From Candidatus Altimarinota bacterium (lineage in GTDB: Bacteria; Patescibacteriota; Gracilibacteria; BD1-5; UBA6164): a stretch of DNA of 64,000 bases. Below the pieces are notes generated by a model. The model saw only the letters and a program-made list of their open reading frames with translations. It had not been told where the DNA came from and did no database searches. The stretch covers positions 1 to 64,000 of the forward strand of contig CALREY010000002.1 in the NCBI GenBank assembly GCA_943356435.1. Reading direction: 5' to 3'. Every line of letters starts with the position of its first letter. The stretch's first letter is position 1. Shown one piece after another: positions 1 through 10,203 of this stretch. The position numbers and the translations under genes are program-made.

Positions 1-15
1 TATATATTGATTTTA

Positions 16-1965
16 TTAATTTTTGAAACATCTTACTGGGTATCAATGAGCACGAGAATTATCATACATATATGTTCAAGTATTTCACCATTCTATGTAA
101 TATGCAGACCAATTTCATGCCCATGGAGTAGATGTCCAATATTTTCATATGAAATTTTCATATTCGATATTTCAACTATCATAGTTTCTTCTTCACATCT
201 TTGGCATTTTCAAAATTGTCATAAATTGATTTCCTGCTCAAGTGAATAATCAACTATTTCTAACTGTATTCCATTCTGCATAAGTAGGTACATGGTATCA
301 AGTATCACATGGTCACTTTCTAGCAATATTAGTTCAAGTAGAGTTTCACCATAAATTATCATTTTGTGGACTTGACCAATCATATGGTGAGCTAGCTTGT
401 CATCTTACGAATTTTGTAGAATCGATGTATGTACTATCATTATAACCTGTGGTATCTATTGTAGATGCATGTGGAGTCATGTTTACATATGGTGTTCATC
501 AACTATTTCACCATTGAAACAATTGTCAATATGATGAAGGTCCTGTTCATGAAATACTTGTTCATACGTTACATCAAGCTATTACATATCATGTTCAAAC
601 TCATGTACATACGATTTTATCTGTTGTATCACATCATCCAAATGAACTTGTAGCTTCATACCATTGAGTTGTTCATGTACATTGATAAAATACATTTACA
701 CAATTTCATGCTATATTTGTAATATCAGAAGTCAATGATCATGGTCAGTTTACAGTTGTACTACATGTATATCCAGATCTAGTTGCTGTTATGTTGTTAC
801 ATGTTGTTCAATGATTTATATTAGCTGTAAAATTTCAACTTGAGTTTGCTGTTACGTTTGTCCCACATACATTAACTGAGGCTCAATTTCATCATGCTCA
901 AAAAGTTCAACTAACTGTGTAAGTATTTAATATACAGTTTCATCATTGCTCTGTATATCAACTATCACATTTTTTTCATGCATCATTTACAATTATATTT
1001 CATGCAAAATTGTTATTCACATAATTTCATGCATAGCTCAATAAAAAAGTACTTGGATTATTTGTATCAATATTTAATGCTAAAATATTTTTTATTTCTC
1101 AGTCGTTTTTTAGTGTTGTTCATGAATATGCTTCTTGTAGTCATTTTAGCAGTAAAACTCTAGCACTTGCATCTGATTTGTTTGTAATATCATTACAACT
1201 TCATGTATCTGTGTATGCTAATAGTTTGTTTGGATGAAACTCAAATCATCAGTCATATTTGAATTTGCTTGTTTTGAATGTCGATGGTAGATTTTTGTGT
1301 CAGTTTTTTACTAGTCTGTTGTTATTTACTATTTCTACTAGGTCAGTACTTGTTTGAGTATCGTTTGTGATAATTGTCGGGATTGCTAGTATATTACATG
1401 TTGTTCAGATAAGGGTTTTACTCATCTGTCAGTTGTAGTTTCATGTAACTATGGCACTTGCTTCTATATTTCAAGCTGTATGTGTTTGGTTTGTATTTAG
1501 ATTTAGTGTTGTTTCGTTTCATTCTAGTACTCATCCTAGTTCGTATTGGTTTTTAGATTGGGTAGTAGAGTAAGTATATACTTTATCTGAAAGTGGGTCT
1601 GTGGGTATTTTATCAAGTTTATCTGTATTTGAATATACTGTTTCTCAGAATGATCATTGGGTCCATACTGTTCATCAGCTATATGTGATATCTACTCCAT
1701 CTGTTGGGATTGGGTATTTCCCTGCATCTAGTTGAAATAATTCAAGACTTGATTTCATAGATGATAAATCTGAGATTCTTGTTGAGTCTCTGGCGTCTTT
1801 TGAGTATCATTGTAAGCTAATAAATGCTATTGTTCACAGAATTGCTAATATTGTTATTACTACTATTAGTTCGACTAGGGTGAATCCATTATTAGTTATT
1901 CTTTTGTAGCCTCCTTCCTTTTTAAAAGGAAGGAATTTAGGATGGATTATTTCTTGTTTATGCAT
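16..1965 (-). CDS. Type IV pilin-like surface protein with C-terminal FISUMP-type domain
   Basis: About 649 residues when UGA is read as Gly. A basic leader of about 27 residues precedes the prepilin peptidase site 'GFTLVELIVVITILAILG', which runs into a pilin alpha-1 helix continuing to 'AFISLQGYS'. A low-complexity Ser/Thr/Asn-rich body follows. The last ~150 residues contain 'YWTSTPWAG', 'AYYIEWGN' and end in 'GYPVRCFKN', matching the Fibrobacter-succinogenes-major-paralogous (FISUMP) pattern 'YWSST...SVRCV'. By family it would be cleaved by PilD, inserted in the inner membrane and displayed on a pilus. The domain's adhesive role is inferred. It is a paralogue of the pilin at 36949-38409 (same helix, same 'SGGTVW' and 'KIPTDPL' blocks). 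The leader encodes a palindromic repeat. Confidence 0.88.
1911..1936. repeat. Palindromic repeat inside the pilin leader
   Basis: A near-perfect inverted repeat, 'ccttccttttt' followed by 'aaaaggaagg', lies in the first codons of the pilin gene, upstream of the prepilin cleavage site. It belongs with the intergenic copy at 21348-21394, which shares the TTTT/AAAA core and the trailing 'gaattt/gaaattt'. It encodes leader residues about 11-18, which are removed on maturation. Confidence 0.6.
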
Positions 1966-2006
1966 AGTTTTTTATTATATTTTATATCCGATTTATTATA
2001 CAAAAA

Positions 2007-2043
2007 AAATAGAAATATAAAATAATATTTTATATTTCTATTT
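2007..2043 (-). terminator. Terminator-like hairpin after tyrS
   Basis: A 16-bp A/T-rich inverted repeat 'aaatagaaatataaaa'/'attttatatttctattt' with a short loop lies between the tyrS stop and the pilin start. It is placed to end tyrS transcription before the pilin gene. Confidence 0.5.
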
Positions 2044-2057
2044 GACTATTTTTTTTA

Positions 2058-3338
2058 TTATTTACTAATAATTCTGAAATTTTTCTTACCTTTTCATAAT
2101 AATAGTACTTTATCATTTATGAAATCATTAGAGAAATCATAATTGAAATCAGATATCTTTTGTTCATTTATAGTGATAGCTCATGATTGTACTGATTGTC
2201 TAGCTTCAGTATTTGATTTTGCTAATCATGATTTAACTATAATTTCAAAGAAATTCTCACTAGCATATTTGAATCCTCACATAGCATTTTGAAATGTATC
2301 TATTTCATTATCTTTTAATCATTTCAATACTTCTACTTTTGAGTCAGAACCAAACATGAAATCTGATATTTTCAATGCTAAATCAGCTTCTTTTGTACCG
2401 TGAATTATTTCTACTACTTTATATGCTAATAATTTTTGTCATTCTCTAGCCTCTGGATTTTGTTCATGATTTGCTACTAATTTGTCTATTTCTTCAGTTT
2501 CTATTAAAGTAAGCATTTTCAAATATCTAGATATATCTGTGTCAGCTGTATTCATGAAATATTGATATATTTCGTATGGAGAAGTTTTATTTTTATCCAA
2601 CCATATAGCATTTCATTCTGATTTACCGAATTTTTTACCTGATGAATCTGTAATAAGTGGCCAAGTCAAAGCATATGTTTCAGCATCGTATTTTTTTCTG
2701 ATTATTTCTGTACCTGTTACTAGATTACCCCATTGGTCTTGTCAACCAATTTGCAATTTTAATCATTCATCAATAAATAGTTTAGAATAATCATATCATT
2801 GTAATAACATATATGAAAACTCCGTATATGATATAGATTGATTTGGATCTTGTATTCTCTTTTTTACTGTATCTTTTGACATCATAACATTTACTGTGAT
2901 ATATTTTCAGACTTCTCTCAAAAAATCTAGATATCACATATCTTTATAAAAATCTTTGTTGTTTACGAAATCATAATTGAAATGTTGTCCTGTAAATTCT
3001 GATAGATTATTTACTATATTTGTTATTTGTTTACTTATTGCTAATTGATTTAGCTCTAAATCAGTTTCACTTAAAAATGTTCTCTCACTATCTTTTCATC
3101 CTGGATCTCATATCATACCAGTTGCTCAACCTGTCAATGCAGTAAATTTATTCCCTCTTCTCATAATATGAACTGCAACCATAAATCATATGAAGTTTCA
3201 TAAATGTAGAGAATCAGCAGTTGGGTCAAAACCACAGTAAAATAATTCTCATCATTTGTCATATAATTCAAACAATTTTTCATTTGAACTTTGGTATAAT
3301 AATCATCTATCAGCTAATTCCTGTCTCAAACTTTTCAT
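2058..3338 (-). CDS. tyrS: Tyrosyl-tRNA synthetase
   Basis: A class I aminoacyl-tRNA synthetase that charges tRNA-Tyr in the cytoplasm. 426 residues, normal for the bacterial TyrRS type. HIGH-like signature 'DSLHLGNFIG' near residue 45, tyrosine/adenylate motif '[12 protein letters not shown]' mid-protein, KMSKS-like 'KKFGKSEGNA', and a C-terminal S4-like RNA-binding segment ('[18 protein letters not shown]'). Many of these glycines are UGA. ATG chosen from the conserved N-terminus; no Shine-Dalgarno. Single gene, followed by a hairpin. Confidence 0.97.
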
Positions 3339-3476
3339 TTTTTATTTATTATAAAAGTAAATCTACAAAACAATATAATTAATAATAAACTTAAATCAAT
3401 AAAATTATTTGATTTTTAACATATATTTAGTAAATTTATATAGATATATTTAACAAATTTATAAATATAATAAAAA

Positions 3477-3875
3477 ATGCAGATACATGATAGAAACATC
3501 TGGGACGAAATGACTAGATGAAAAGACAGTATATGAAAAGAAAACTGTCCTTTTTGTACCGATAATGGAGCAATAAAAATATGGAAATGAAAATATTTAT
3601 ATATAATACATAATAAATATCCTTACAACTGATTAATAGGCCACTTATTATTGATTCCATATAGACATATAGAACATACAAAAGAATTGAATGATGAAGA
3701 ATTGTTAGAAATAAGAATTGCTGAACAATTTTTAAGTGATTATTATAAAGAAAAAGATTATTTTTCACTTATAAGACAAACAAATGCTTGAAAAAGCGTA
3801 AAACATATACATTACCATTACATACCTTGAAAACTATATTCAAGTGACTTAGAAAAAATACTTAAAAACAACTAA
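3477..3875 (+). CDS. HIT-family nucleotide hydrolase/transferase
   Basis: 132 residues. The histidine-triad signature 'SVKHIHYHYIPGK' (HxHxH type) lies near the C-terminus and 'LIGHLLLIPYRHIEH' in the middle is the usual HIT core strand. HIT proteins hydrolyse nucleoside phosphoramidates, dinucleoside polyphosphates or AMP-linked conjugates; the substrate here cannot be told. The N-terminal 'CPFC' resembles the zinc pair of many bacterial HIT proteins. The next gene starts 5 bases after the stop, so the two are probably co-transcribed. Confidence 0.9.
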
Positions 3876-3879
3876 AAAA

Positions 3880-4497
3880 ATGAAAGATTTAGATATATCA
3901 AAAATATTCTGATCAAAATGTAGGACAAAACTACTAGAGAAACTCTTCCTTGAATATGAATCTGGAAACAATGAATGATTTCATATGAGAGGATTATCTA
4001 GGGATTTAGAAGAACAAATAAATTCAATAAAAAGAGAATTAGACAATTTAACAGAACTTTGAATATTGAAACACAAAACAGAATTGAAAAAGAAAATATT
4101 TTATATAAACAACAAATTTTATTTATTAGATGAATTTATAAATATATTTTTAAAGAGTTATAATCCTTTTGATAGAATAAAAGATTTCTTTAAAACACAA
4201 AATGATTTAGAATTAGTTATTGTAAATGAAGCATTGAAAACTAAATTAATCTCAAATGGTAAAAATATGCTGGATATATTTTTAATATGAGATATAGATA
4301 AAGATAGTTTGAGTGAATTTATTACTTCTACTTTTTATGGTAGAAAAGTAAAATATGCAATTATTACTACTGATGATTTCTTCAAGAGATTGGAATTCTG
4401 AGATAAACTTATAAAAAATATATTAACTGAAAAGTGAAATATTTACCTAAAAGATAATCTGAAAATAAAAGAAAAACTAGATGAAAACAGCATCTAG
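3880..4497 (+). CDS. Winged-helix transcriptional regulator with C-terminal nucleotidyltransferase-like domain
   Basis: 205 residues. The N-terminus ('IFGSKCRTKLLEKLFLEYE', then 'LSRDLEEQINSIKRELDNL' and 'GILKHKTELKKKIFYIN') has the helix-turn-helix plus wing layout of ArsR-like regulators. The second half ('NDLELVIVNEALKT', 'NMLDIFLIGDIDKD') resembles the degenerate nucleotidyltransferase domain often fused to such regulators in CPR genomes; this is from memory, not a search. Target genes are unknown. The 3' end doubles as a terminator hairpin. Confidence 0.7.
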
Positions 4498-4504
4498 TTT
4501 TTTT
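4474..4504 (+). terminator. Terminator overlapping the stop codon
   Basis: Stem 'aaactagatg'/'catctagttt' with a 7-base loop followed by a T-run. The stem contains the end and TAG stop of the winged-helix gene, and the T-run reaches the tsaD stop on the other strand. Confidence 0.8.
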
Positions 4505-5574
4505 TACATTTTTACGACTCATATTTTTTCCTCGTATTTGTTGTACTTAATTTTATAATATGTATTTATTCATACCATTGCAGCATTATCCATACAATAC
4601 AGATTTTTACTTGGATATATGAAATGAATTTTATCCTTCATTGCCAATTGTTCTATGGATTTTTTCAACTTTATATTAGCACTTACTCATCATGCTAACA
4701 TAACTGTTTTAACATTGTATTGTTTAGCTGCTTCTATGAGTTTCCAAGCCATTACTTCTGTAACAGCATTTTCAAATTCATATGATATTTCTCTTTTATC
4801 TTCTATTGTTAATTCTCATTTTTCACTTATTCTCTTATCTACTTCTCTTTTCACACTACTTTTCAATCCAGAAAAGCTAAAATTGAATTCTCTTTTTATT
4901 AACCATACACGAGGGAATAATTCTGATTTAAGTGCAGGGCAGACACATAGGTCTGCCCCTACAGTAGGGGGGAACCTATGTGTTCCCCCTGAACTTTCCT
5001 CATATTCTCCTGCCAATTTACTAATTATTGGTCATCCAGGATATCATAATCACATCATCTTAGCGGCTTTGTCAAACGCTTCTCATCCAGCATCATCTCA
5101 TGAACTACCTATTTTTTCCATTTCCCACATAGATTTCATATAATAGATATCATTATGTCATCATGAAACAGTTAAACATACTAGAGGAAATTGTATTTCA
5201 TTTTCATCCCTATCTAAAAAATTGGAAAATATATGTGCTTCTATATGATTTATTGGAATAATTTTTTTATTTAATACTGTAGAAATAGTACCTGCTACTG
5301 TAGTTCCAGTCAAAAGTGAAGGTAGTAATCCAGGATTGGTAGTAACTCATATGAAATCAATATCATCTAGAGTTAATTTAGCTTGATTTAATACATTAGT
5401 AAGTACTTTGAATATATTATTTGCATGTTCACGAGCTGCAACTTCTGGTACAACTCATCCAGTTATATTATGTATACTTATCTGACTATCTGTATCCATA
5501 GCTACCAATTTATTATCTTCAAATATTGCTATTGAAGTATCATCACAACTCGTTTCAAATGCTAGTATTTTCAC
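4504..5574 (-). CDS. tsaD: tRNA N6-threonylcarbamoyltransferase TsaD
   Basis: 356 residues. It transfers threonylcarbamoyl from TC-AMP to A37 of ANN-decoding tRNAs. N-terminus 'MKILAFETSCDDTSIAIFED' with GTG start, metal-binding 'HIEAH', 'SGGHNDIYY', 'IGSSGDDAGEAFDK', 'FNFSFSGLKSS', C-terminal 'MDNAAMVG': all canonical TsaD blocks. Residues ~190-214 are an extra segment ('GGTHRFPPTVGADLCVCP' plus flanks) where other TsaDs have only a few residues before 'FPR'. It is encoded by a palindromic repeat inserted in frame. The protein otherwise looks intact and is essential by family. Confidence 0.96.
4937..4989. repeat. Double-hairpin palindromic element inserted in tsaD
   Basis: Two adjacent perfect stems: 'gggcagac'-acatag-'gtctgccc' (4937-4958) and 'gggggaac'-ctatgt-'gttccccc' (4968-4989). 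The halves are also complementary to each other ('acacataggt' against 'acctatgtgt'), so the whole unit is one large palindrome. It is much more GC-rich than its surroundings. It adds about 18-25 residues to TsaD without breaking the frame. Confidence 0.85.
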
Positions 5575-5604
5575 TTAAATTTATATTATTAATTAGAATA
5601 TTAT

Positions 5605-5632
5605 TCTATAATCCTACACAAAACTCTGACAA
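5605..5632 (-). promoter_or_regulatory. Predicted sigma-70-type promoter of tsaD
   Basis: On the minus strand TTGTCA (5627-5632) and TATAGA (5605-5610) are separated by 16 bases, about 30 bases upstream of the GTG start. Prediction from sequence only. Confidence 0.5.
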
Positions 5633-5654
5633 AATCAACTCGGTTTCAAATAAA

Positions 5655-5682
5655 TTGACTTTTTATCATAAATTATTATAAA
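5655..5682 (+). promoter_or_regulatory. Predicted sigma-70-type promoter of pyrC-pyrD
   Basis: TTGACT (5655-5660), 16-base spacer, TATAAA (5677-5682), about 80 bases before pyrC and divergent from the tsaD promoter. Confidence 0.5.
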
Positions 5683-5762
5683 TAAACAACTATTTTTTGA
5701 TAGTGAAAAAATAAAAACAAACTAAGTAAAAACAAATACCAAAACAAAATGGAGAATGAAAT

Positions 5763-6791
5763 ATGTCTATTCAAATAAGCAAACCTTTTGATGCTCACCT
5801 ACACTTGAGAAGAGGTAAAATGGCTGAATTGGTAACACCTATGAGTGCTGCTCAATTTGCAGATGTAATCGTCATGCCAAACTTAAATCCACCGATATTG
5901 ACAGTTGCTGAAGCAAATTCATACAGAAATTATCTGTTAGAAATAGCCAAGTGTAATTATCATATGGCAGTGTATTTAACAGAAAATACAAGTATAGAAG
6001 AAATAGATGCTGCTGCAAAAGATGATAACATCATCGGCTTCAAACTGTATCCACTAAATGCTACGACCGGTTCTCAAAACGGAATAAGTGATATAAAAAA
6101 TATATATCCAATTCTCAAAAGAATGGAAATACAAAAAGTTCCACTATTGATACACGGTGAAGTAACTAGGCCGGATGTAGATATTTTTGATAGAGAGAAA
6201 GTCTTTATCGAAGAAGTCTTGACTCAAATCGTAACTGATTTTCCTAAACTGAGAATTACTCTAGAACATATCACATCGGCAGACGCAGTTGAGTTTGTAA
6301 TGAGTTGTAGTGAAAATGTAGTTGCAACTATTACTGCACATCATTTACTCATGAATCGTAATGCAATATTTACCGTAAATGAAAAAACAGCTTTAAATCC
6401 GCACAATTTTTGTTTACCTGTTGCTAAAACTGAAAGAGATAGAAATGTCTTGCTCAGAGCAGCTGTTTCTGGTAATAGCAAATTTTTCGCAGGTAGTGAT
6501 AGTGCACCTCATCCATTGAATTGCAAAGAATCTAGTTGTGGTTGTGCTGGTTGTTTTACAGGATTACATGCTGTAGAATTGTACGCAAAAGCTTTTGCAG
6601 AACTTGAAAGATTAGGGAATTTAGAAGAATTTTTATCTATCAATGGACGTATTCATTATGGTATTTCTATACCAAGTGAATTTATAAACATTTACGATAC
6701 AACTTTTTTAATCCCTGACTCAATAGGAGAAGAAAAACTTACTCCATTCATGGCAGGACAAAATTTAAACTGGAAAGTTTTGGAGGAATAA
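5763..6791 (+). CDS. pyrC: Dihydroorotase
   Basis: 342 residues, the usual size of class II dihydroorotases. It cyclises N-carbamoyl-aspartate to dihydroorotate in pyrimidine synthesis. Metal ligands in 'FDAHLHLRRG' near the start, 'GFKLYP' (carbamylated Lys), 'LIHGEV', 'LEHITS', and catalytic Asp in 'FFAGSDSAPH'. Unlike its neighbours it has no in-frame UGA: every glycine is GGN. It is preceded by a Shine-Dalgarno-like 'ggagaatgaaat' before ATG. Both points suggest acquisition from a standard-code donor. It overlaps pyrD by one base. Confidence 0.96.
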   Translation: MSIQISKPFDAHLHLRRGKMAELVTPMSAAQFADVIVMPNLNPPILTVAEANSYRNYLLEIAKCNYHMAVYLTENTSIEEIDAAAKDDNIIGFKLYPLNATTGSQNGISDIKNIYPILKRMEIQKVPLLIHGEVTRPDVDIFDREKVFIEEVLTQIVTDFPKLRITLEHITSADAVEFVMSCSENVVATITAHHLLMNRNAIFTVNEKTALNPHNFCLPVAKTERDRNVLLRAAVSGNSKFFAGSDSAPHPLNCKESSCGCAGCFTGLHAVELYAKAFAELERLGNLEEFLSINGRIHYGISIPSEFINIYDTTFLIPDSIGEEKLTPFMAGQNLNWKVLEE

Positions 6792-7765
6792 TGAGTAAAA
6801 ATGGTATTACCCTATCAAATGGTTTTAGGATAAAACCTGTAGTTCTAGATTGTTGCTTAGGTGTAGATGGATTTGGTCCACCTGGATTATTTTTTGATAC
6901 TTTTAATGATTTCATAGATAGAAAAAATTCTACAACTATCTGCAAATCAATTACTAGACATCCAAAAGTAGGAAATTTTGGTTCATCTATTTTTTCCAAA
7001 TCTGGCTGGGCAATGACCGACTACGGTTTCCCATTACCTAAGAAACTTTGTTATTTACCTATTGGAGGTAATTCTACAGTCAATTCATTTGGTCTTACTA
7101 ACGATGGATTTGATGATTTTTTAGATTTAGATTTTGCTAATGACTATGTTTTTCCATCTATCTTTCTAGAATTTGGGAAAGGTGAAAAAGAAGACATAGC
7201 TCGTGCAAAGCAAGATGCCCAATATATGGGAGAAAAGCTTAAGGAAAAATTCAAGAAAAGAAAAGATGTAAAACTTGTAGCAGTAGTATTAAATATTTCT
7301 TGTCCTAATAGTGGACATGGGGTATGTCTAATCAGTAATGAAATAGTGGAAGTAGTAAAAATCTTCAAAGAAGCTATTGGAAATATTCCTGTTGGTATCA
7401 AGTATAGTTTTCTGCAAGATATCTCCCTAGCTAAAATGCTACATGAAAATGTGGAAATAGAATTTCACCAAGCTATTAACACTATTCCGTTCAAATTGAT
7501 TTTTGGTGATGATAAATTTTCACCTCTATCACATATTGGACATGGTGGAGTATCAGGACCAGCTATCAAAAACAAGGCATTGAATTATGCTATGAAACTC
7601 AGATCAGCACTTGGACCAGAAGCAAAAATAATCGGTGGTGGTGGAATATCAAACCTGATAAGTGCTCAAGAAAGAGTATTGTGTTGTGATTCTATCGCGA
7701 TGGGTATTCTAGTAAATAGAAATACCATTGAAGCTAATAAAATCATTGCTCATTTTGCAAACTAA
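6791..7765 (+). CDS. pyrD: Dihydroorotate dehydrogenase
   Basis: 324 residues, an FMN-dependent TIM barrel that oxidises dihydroorotate to orotate, the step after PyrC. 'NISCPNSGHG' is the DHODH substrate/FMN signature, 'GGVSGPAIKNKAL' and 'IIGGGGIS' are the C-terminal phosphate-binding strands. The ATG overlaps the pyrC stop (TAATG) and is preceded by 'tggagga', a real Shine-Dalgarno. No in-frame UGA despite 30-odd glycines. The electron acceptor class is not clear from sequence. No other de novo pyrimidine genes lie in this window. Confidence 0.93.
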   Translation: MSKNGITLSNGFRIKPVVLDCCLGVDGFGPPGLFFDTFNDFIDRKNSTTICKSITRHPKVGNFGSSIFSKSGWAMTDYGFPLPKKLCYLPIGGNSTVNSFGLTNDGFDDFLDLDFANDYVFPSIFLEFGKGEKEDIARAKQDAQYMGEKLKEKFKKRKDVKLVAVVLNISCPNSGHGVCLISNEIVEVVKIFKEAIGNIPVGIKYSFLQDISLAKMLHENVEIEFHQAINTIPFKLIFGDDKFSPLSHIGHGGVSGPAIKNKALNYAMKLRSALGPEAKIIGGGGISNLISAQERVLCCDSIAMGILVNRNTIEANKIIAHFAN

Positions 7766-7779
7766 AAAAGGAGAAAACA

Positions 7780-7817
7780 AAAAAAAGCCCATTCGTAAAC
7801 GAATAGGGCTTTTTTTA
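7780..7817. terminator. Bidirectional terminator between pyrD and the RNA methyltransferase gene
   Basis: Stem 'agccc.attcg'/'cgaatagggct' with TAAA loop, flanked by A-run and T-run. It serves pyrD on the plus strand and the convergent methyltransferase gene, whose stop lies in the T-run. Confidence 0.85.
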
Positions 7818-8918
7818 CTTCCTTTTCCAAAAATAACATTTTTCTCAACCATTATATAGTTTTCTCTTCTTGTAATCATCTGCTTTTATCAGATTATCAA
7901 ACTCCATAAAGCTAGATATAACTCATCATCATAAATTTGAATTTGTTCTGAATATCTTGTCTATACTATTATACATTGATTTTAGATTTTCATCTTTTAA
8001 TCTTTCTCAATATGGAGGATTTGAAACAAGAGTTCAACTAATCTCTTTTCATATATATTCTTTGAAATCTTTTACTTCGAAATTTATTTGTCCTGCTATT
8101 CATGCTCTTGCAGCATTTTCTTTTGCTAATTCTACCATTTCTGGGTCTATATCACTAGCATATATTCTATATTCACCATCATAGGTTTTAGTTCTAGCCA
8201 TTTTTCTCTCTATTTCTGCTGTCTCCCAATCTATCAATCATAGTTTTTCATATGCAAATGCTCTTTTTATTCAAGGAGCAATATTTTTTGCTATCATAAG
8301 TGCTTCAATAGCAATTGTTCCTGAACCACAAAATGGATCATAAAATGATTCTTTGAATCTCCAGTCAGATAATAAAACAAGTGCTGCAGCTAGAGATTCT
8401 TTTATAGGTGCTTCTCATGCTTGAGTCCTATATCATCTCATATGTAGAGCATTTCCAGAAGTATTAAGAAGTATTCTGACTTTGTTATCTATTATCAGTA
8501 TAAGTATCTCCATTTTTTCTAGATTTTCATCTTCTTTTGCTATTTTATTTTCTCATACTAGAGATTTAACTATTGCTTTTTTTCAGATACTTTGAATAGT
8601 TCTAGCTGAAAAAAGCTCACTTCTAGTAGATGATGTATTTACTATTATAGGATAATCTTTTTTGAAATATTTTTTCCAATTAATAGTAGAAATTAAATCA
8701 AATAATGAATCAAAATCCATTACTTTTTCTTTTTCTGCTAATAATAAATACAGTTTATTCCCTACTCTAGACCATAGATTTACTCTAGGCATCAATTCTA
8801 TTCATCCAGAAAAAGTAATTAGTCTATCTACTACTTCTTCAATTACTCATCATTGTCTCTCTATTTCTTTTTTAGCAATTGATTCTACTCATGCTATTGT
8901 TGATAATACAAATTTCAT
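7815..8918 (-). CDS. THUMP-domain RNA N2-guanine methyltransferase (RlmL/Trm14 type)
   Basis: 367 residues. The N-terminus '[20 protein letters not shown]' and the middle ('[24 protein letters not shown]') are typical of the THUMP plus UPF0020 family. SAM site '[14 protein letters not shown]', catalytic 'SNPPYGERL' (NPPY, N6/N2-methylating class). It should methylate a guanine in rRNA or tRNA; which one cannot be read from the sequence. First of a minus-strand run in which it follows the YbaK gene. Confidence 0.88.
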
Positions 8919-8937
8919 TATTGTTTTTGGTTAATTA

Positions 8938-9447
8938 TTATTTTTCTATCTCTTCAAATATAGCTTCTTCTCATTTAAAATCAAAAAGTTTTATAGGATT
9001 TTTTAGTGTTTTGTATATTTTTATTAAATCACTAGTTTTAATTCTAATTGTTTTTGTTGCATCACCAGGATTGAACATAAAATACTCGTGATCAAATATT
9101 TCTTGGTCTATAAAAATTGTTATAAGCTCATTTTTGAATCCAAATGGTGGAATAGAACCTATGACTCAATCTATTTCTCTAGTTATTTCCTCTTGATTTG
9201 CAAATCTGATATCCTTTGTACCAAACTCATGCTTGAATTTCCTAGCTTTTAATTCTTTATCTCAAATAGTCGTGACTAAATAATATTTTCACTTAGCATG
9301 AAATACGATATTTTTACTACCTATTCAGTCGTATCAAGCTTGTTGTCTAAATAACTTAGAATCATCACATGACTTTGAAACAGCATGTTCTAGTTCATTA
9401 TACTCTATGTTTAATTCATTTAATTTATTAATTATATCTATGTACAT
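8938..9447 (-). CDS. YbaK/EbsC-type aminoacyl-tRNA editing protein
   Basis: 169 residues. 'LEHAVSKSCDDSKLFRQ' near the N-terminus, 'IGSKNIVFHAKGKYYLVTT', 'IDGVIGSIPPFGFKNE' and 'FMFNPGDATKTIRIKTSDL' are the conserved blocks of the YbaK/ProRS-INS deacylase fold, which hydrolyses mischarged tRNA. Substrate specificity unknown. ATG at 9447 lies 2 bases past the upstream stop; an in-frame ATG at 9465 would add 'MQEKIV' and overlap it. Likely co-transcribed with the upstream methyltransferase. Confidence 0.85.
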
Positions 9448-9449
9448 AA

Positions 9450-10184
9450 CTATTTTTTCTTGCATATAAAATACACTCTCTCACTTTTTGCAGTGACTTC
9501 ACCATAATGATAATCTACCATTTCAAGTATTTTGAATCACTTATCTTTTAGTTCTTTTTTTATTTTACTTATAGGAAAACTATTCTCTCTTACGACTTCT
9601 TGTATTAATTCATATTTTCAATCTTCTGATTTCTTGAATATCTTTACTATCCACTCATAAATACCTTCATTTTTTATCATTTCTAAACATACTGTATCTT
9701 CTCAAAAATTGTAAAATTGAGCAAATTCACGAGTAATATTTTCAAACTCATAAACAGTATTTATATCAAATACAAATAAACCATCTTTGTCTAAATGCTT
9801 ATAGGCCATATCAAAAAATGCTTGCCATTGCTCCCATTTCAATAAATGACAGATAGAATTATAATTGCATAAAATAGTATCAAAAGTAGTCGCTAAATCG
9901 AAATCCGTCATATCTGCTAATACCAAGTCTGATGCTCAGATATTTTTTTTGGCTCTTTCTAGCATTTTTTCACTAATATCTAATCATATCACTTTGTATC
10001 ATGATTTTCTCAACTCTTTTGCAACAACTCATGTACCACAAGCAGTTTCTAAGATAGTTTTCGTTTCTGGTTTATATTGCTTGATACAATCTTCAACCAA
10101 AAATTCTACCTCGTCTTCTATCGGATTATTTATACTTCTTACTATTTGGTCATAATAGTCCAAAAATACATCATATGTTTTCAT
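9450..10184 (-). CDS. Class I SAM-dependent methyltransferase
   Basis: 244 residues. 'YDVFLDYYDQIVRS' start, motif I 'ILETACGTGVVAKEL', 'GLDISEKMLERAKKN', 'FDTILCNYNSICHL' and 'LDKDGLFVFDINT' are the Rossmann-like methyltransferase blocks. The substrate is unknown; small-molecule methyltransferases of this architecture are common. It is just upstream of the YbaK gene, with a palindromic repeat on its 5' side. Confidence 0.82.
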
Positions 10185-10203
10185 AATTTGTTTGTTATTT
10201 TTA

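Noticed and set aside
4655-5143. 162-residue plus-strand frame and 66-residue minus-strand frame around the tsaD palindrome
   Set aside because: The plus frame is antisense to tsaD; the minus frame is only an internal piece of TsaD cut by UGA codons.
8662-8934. 90-residue plus-strand frame
   Set aside because: Antisense to the THUMP methyltransferase gene, Ser/Ile-rich shadow composition.
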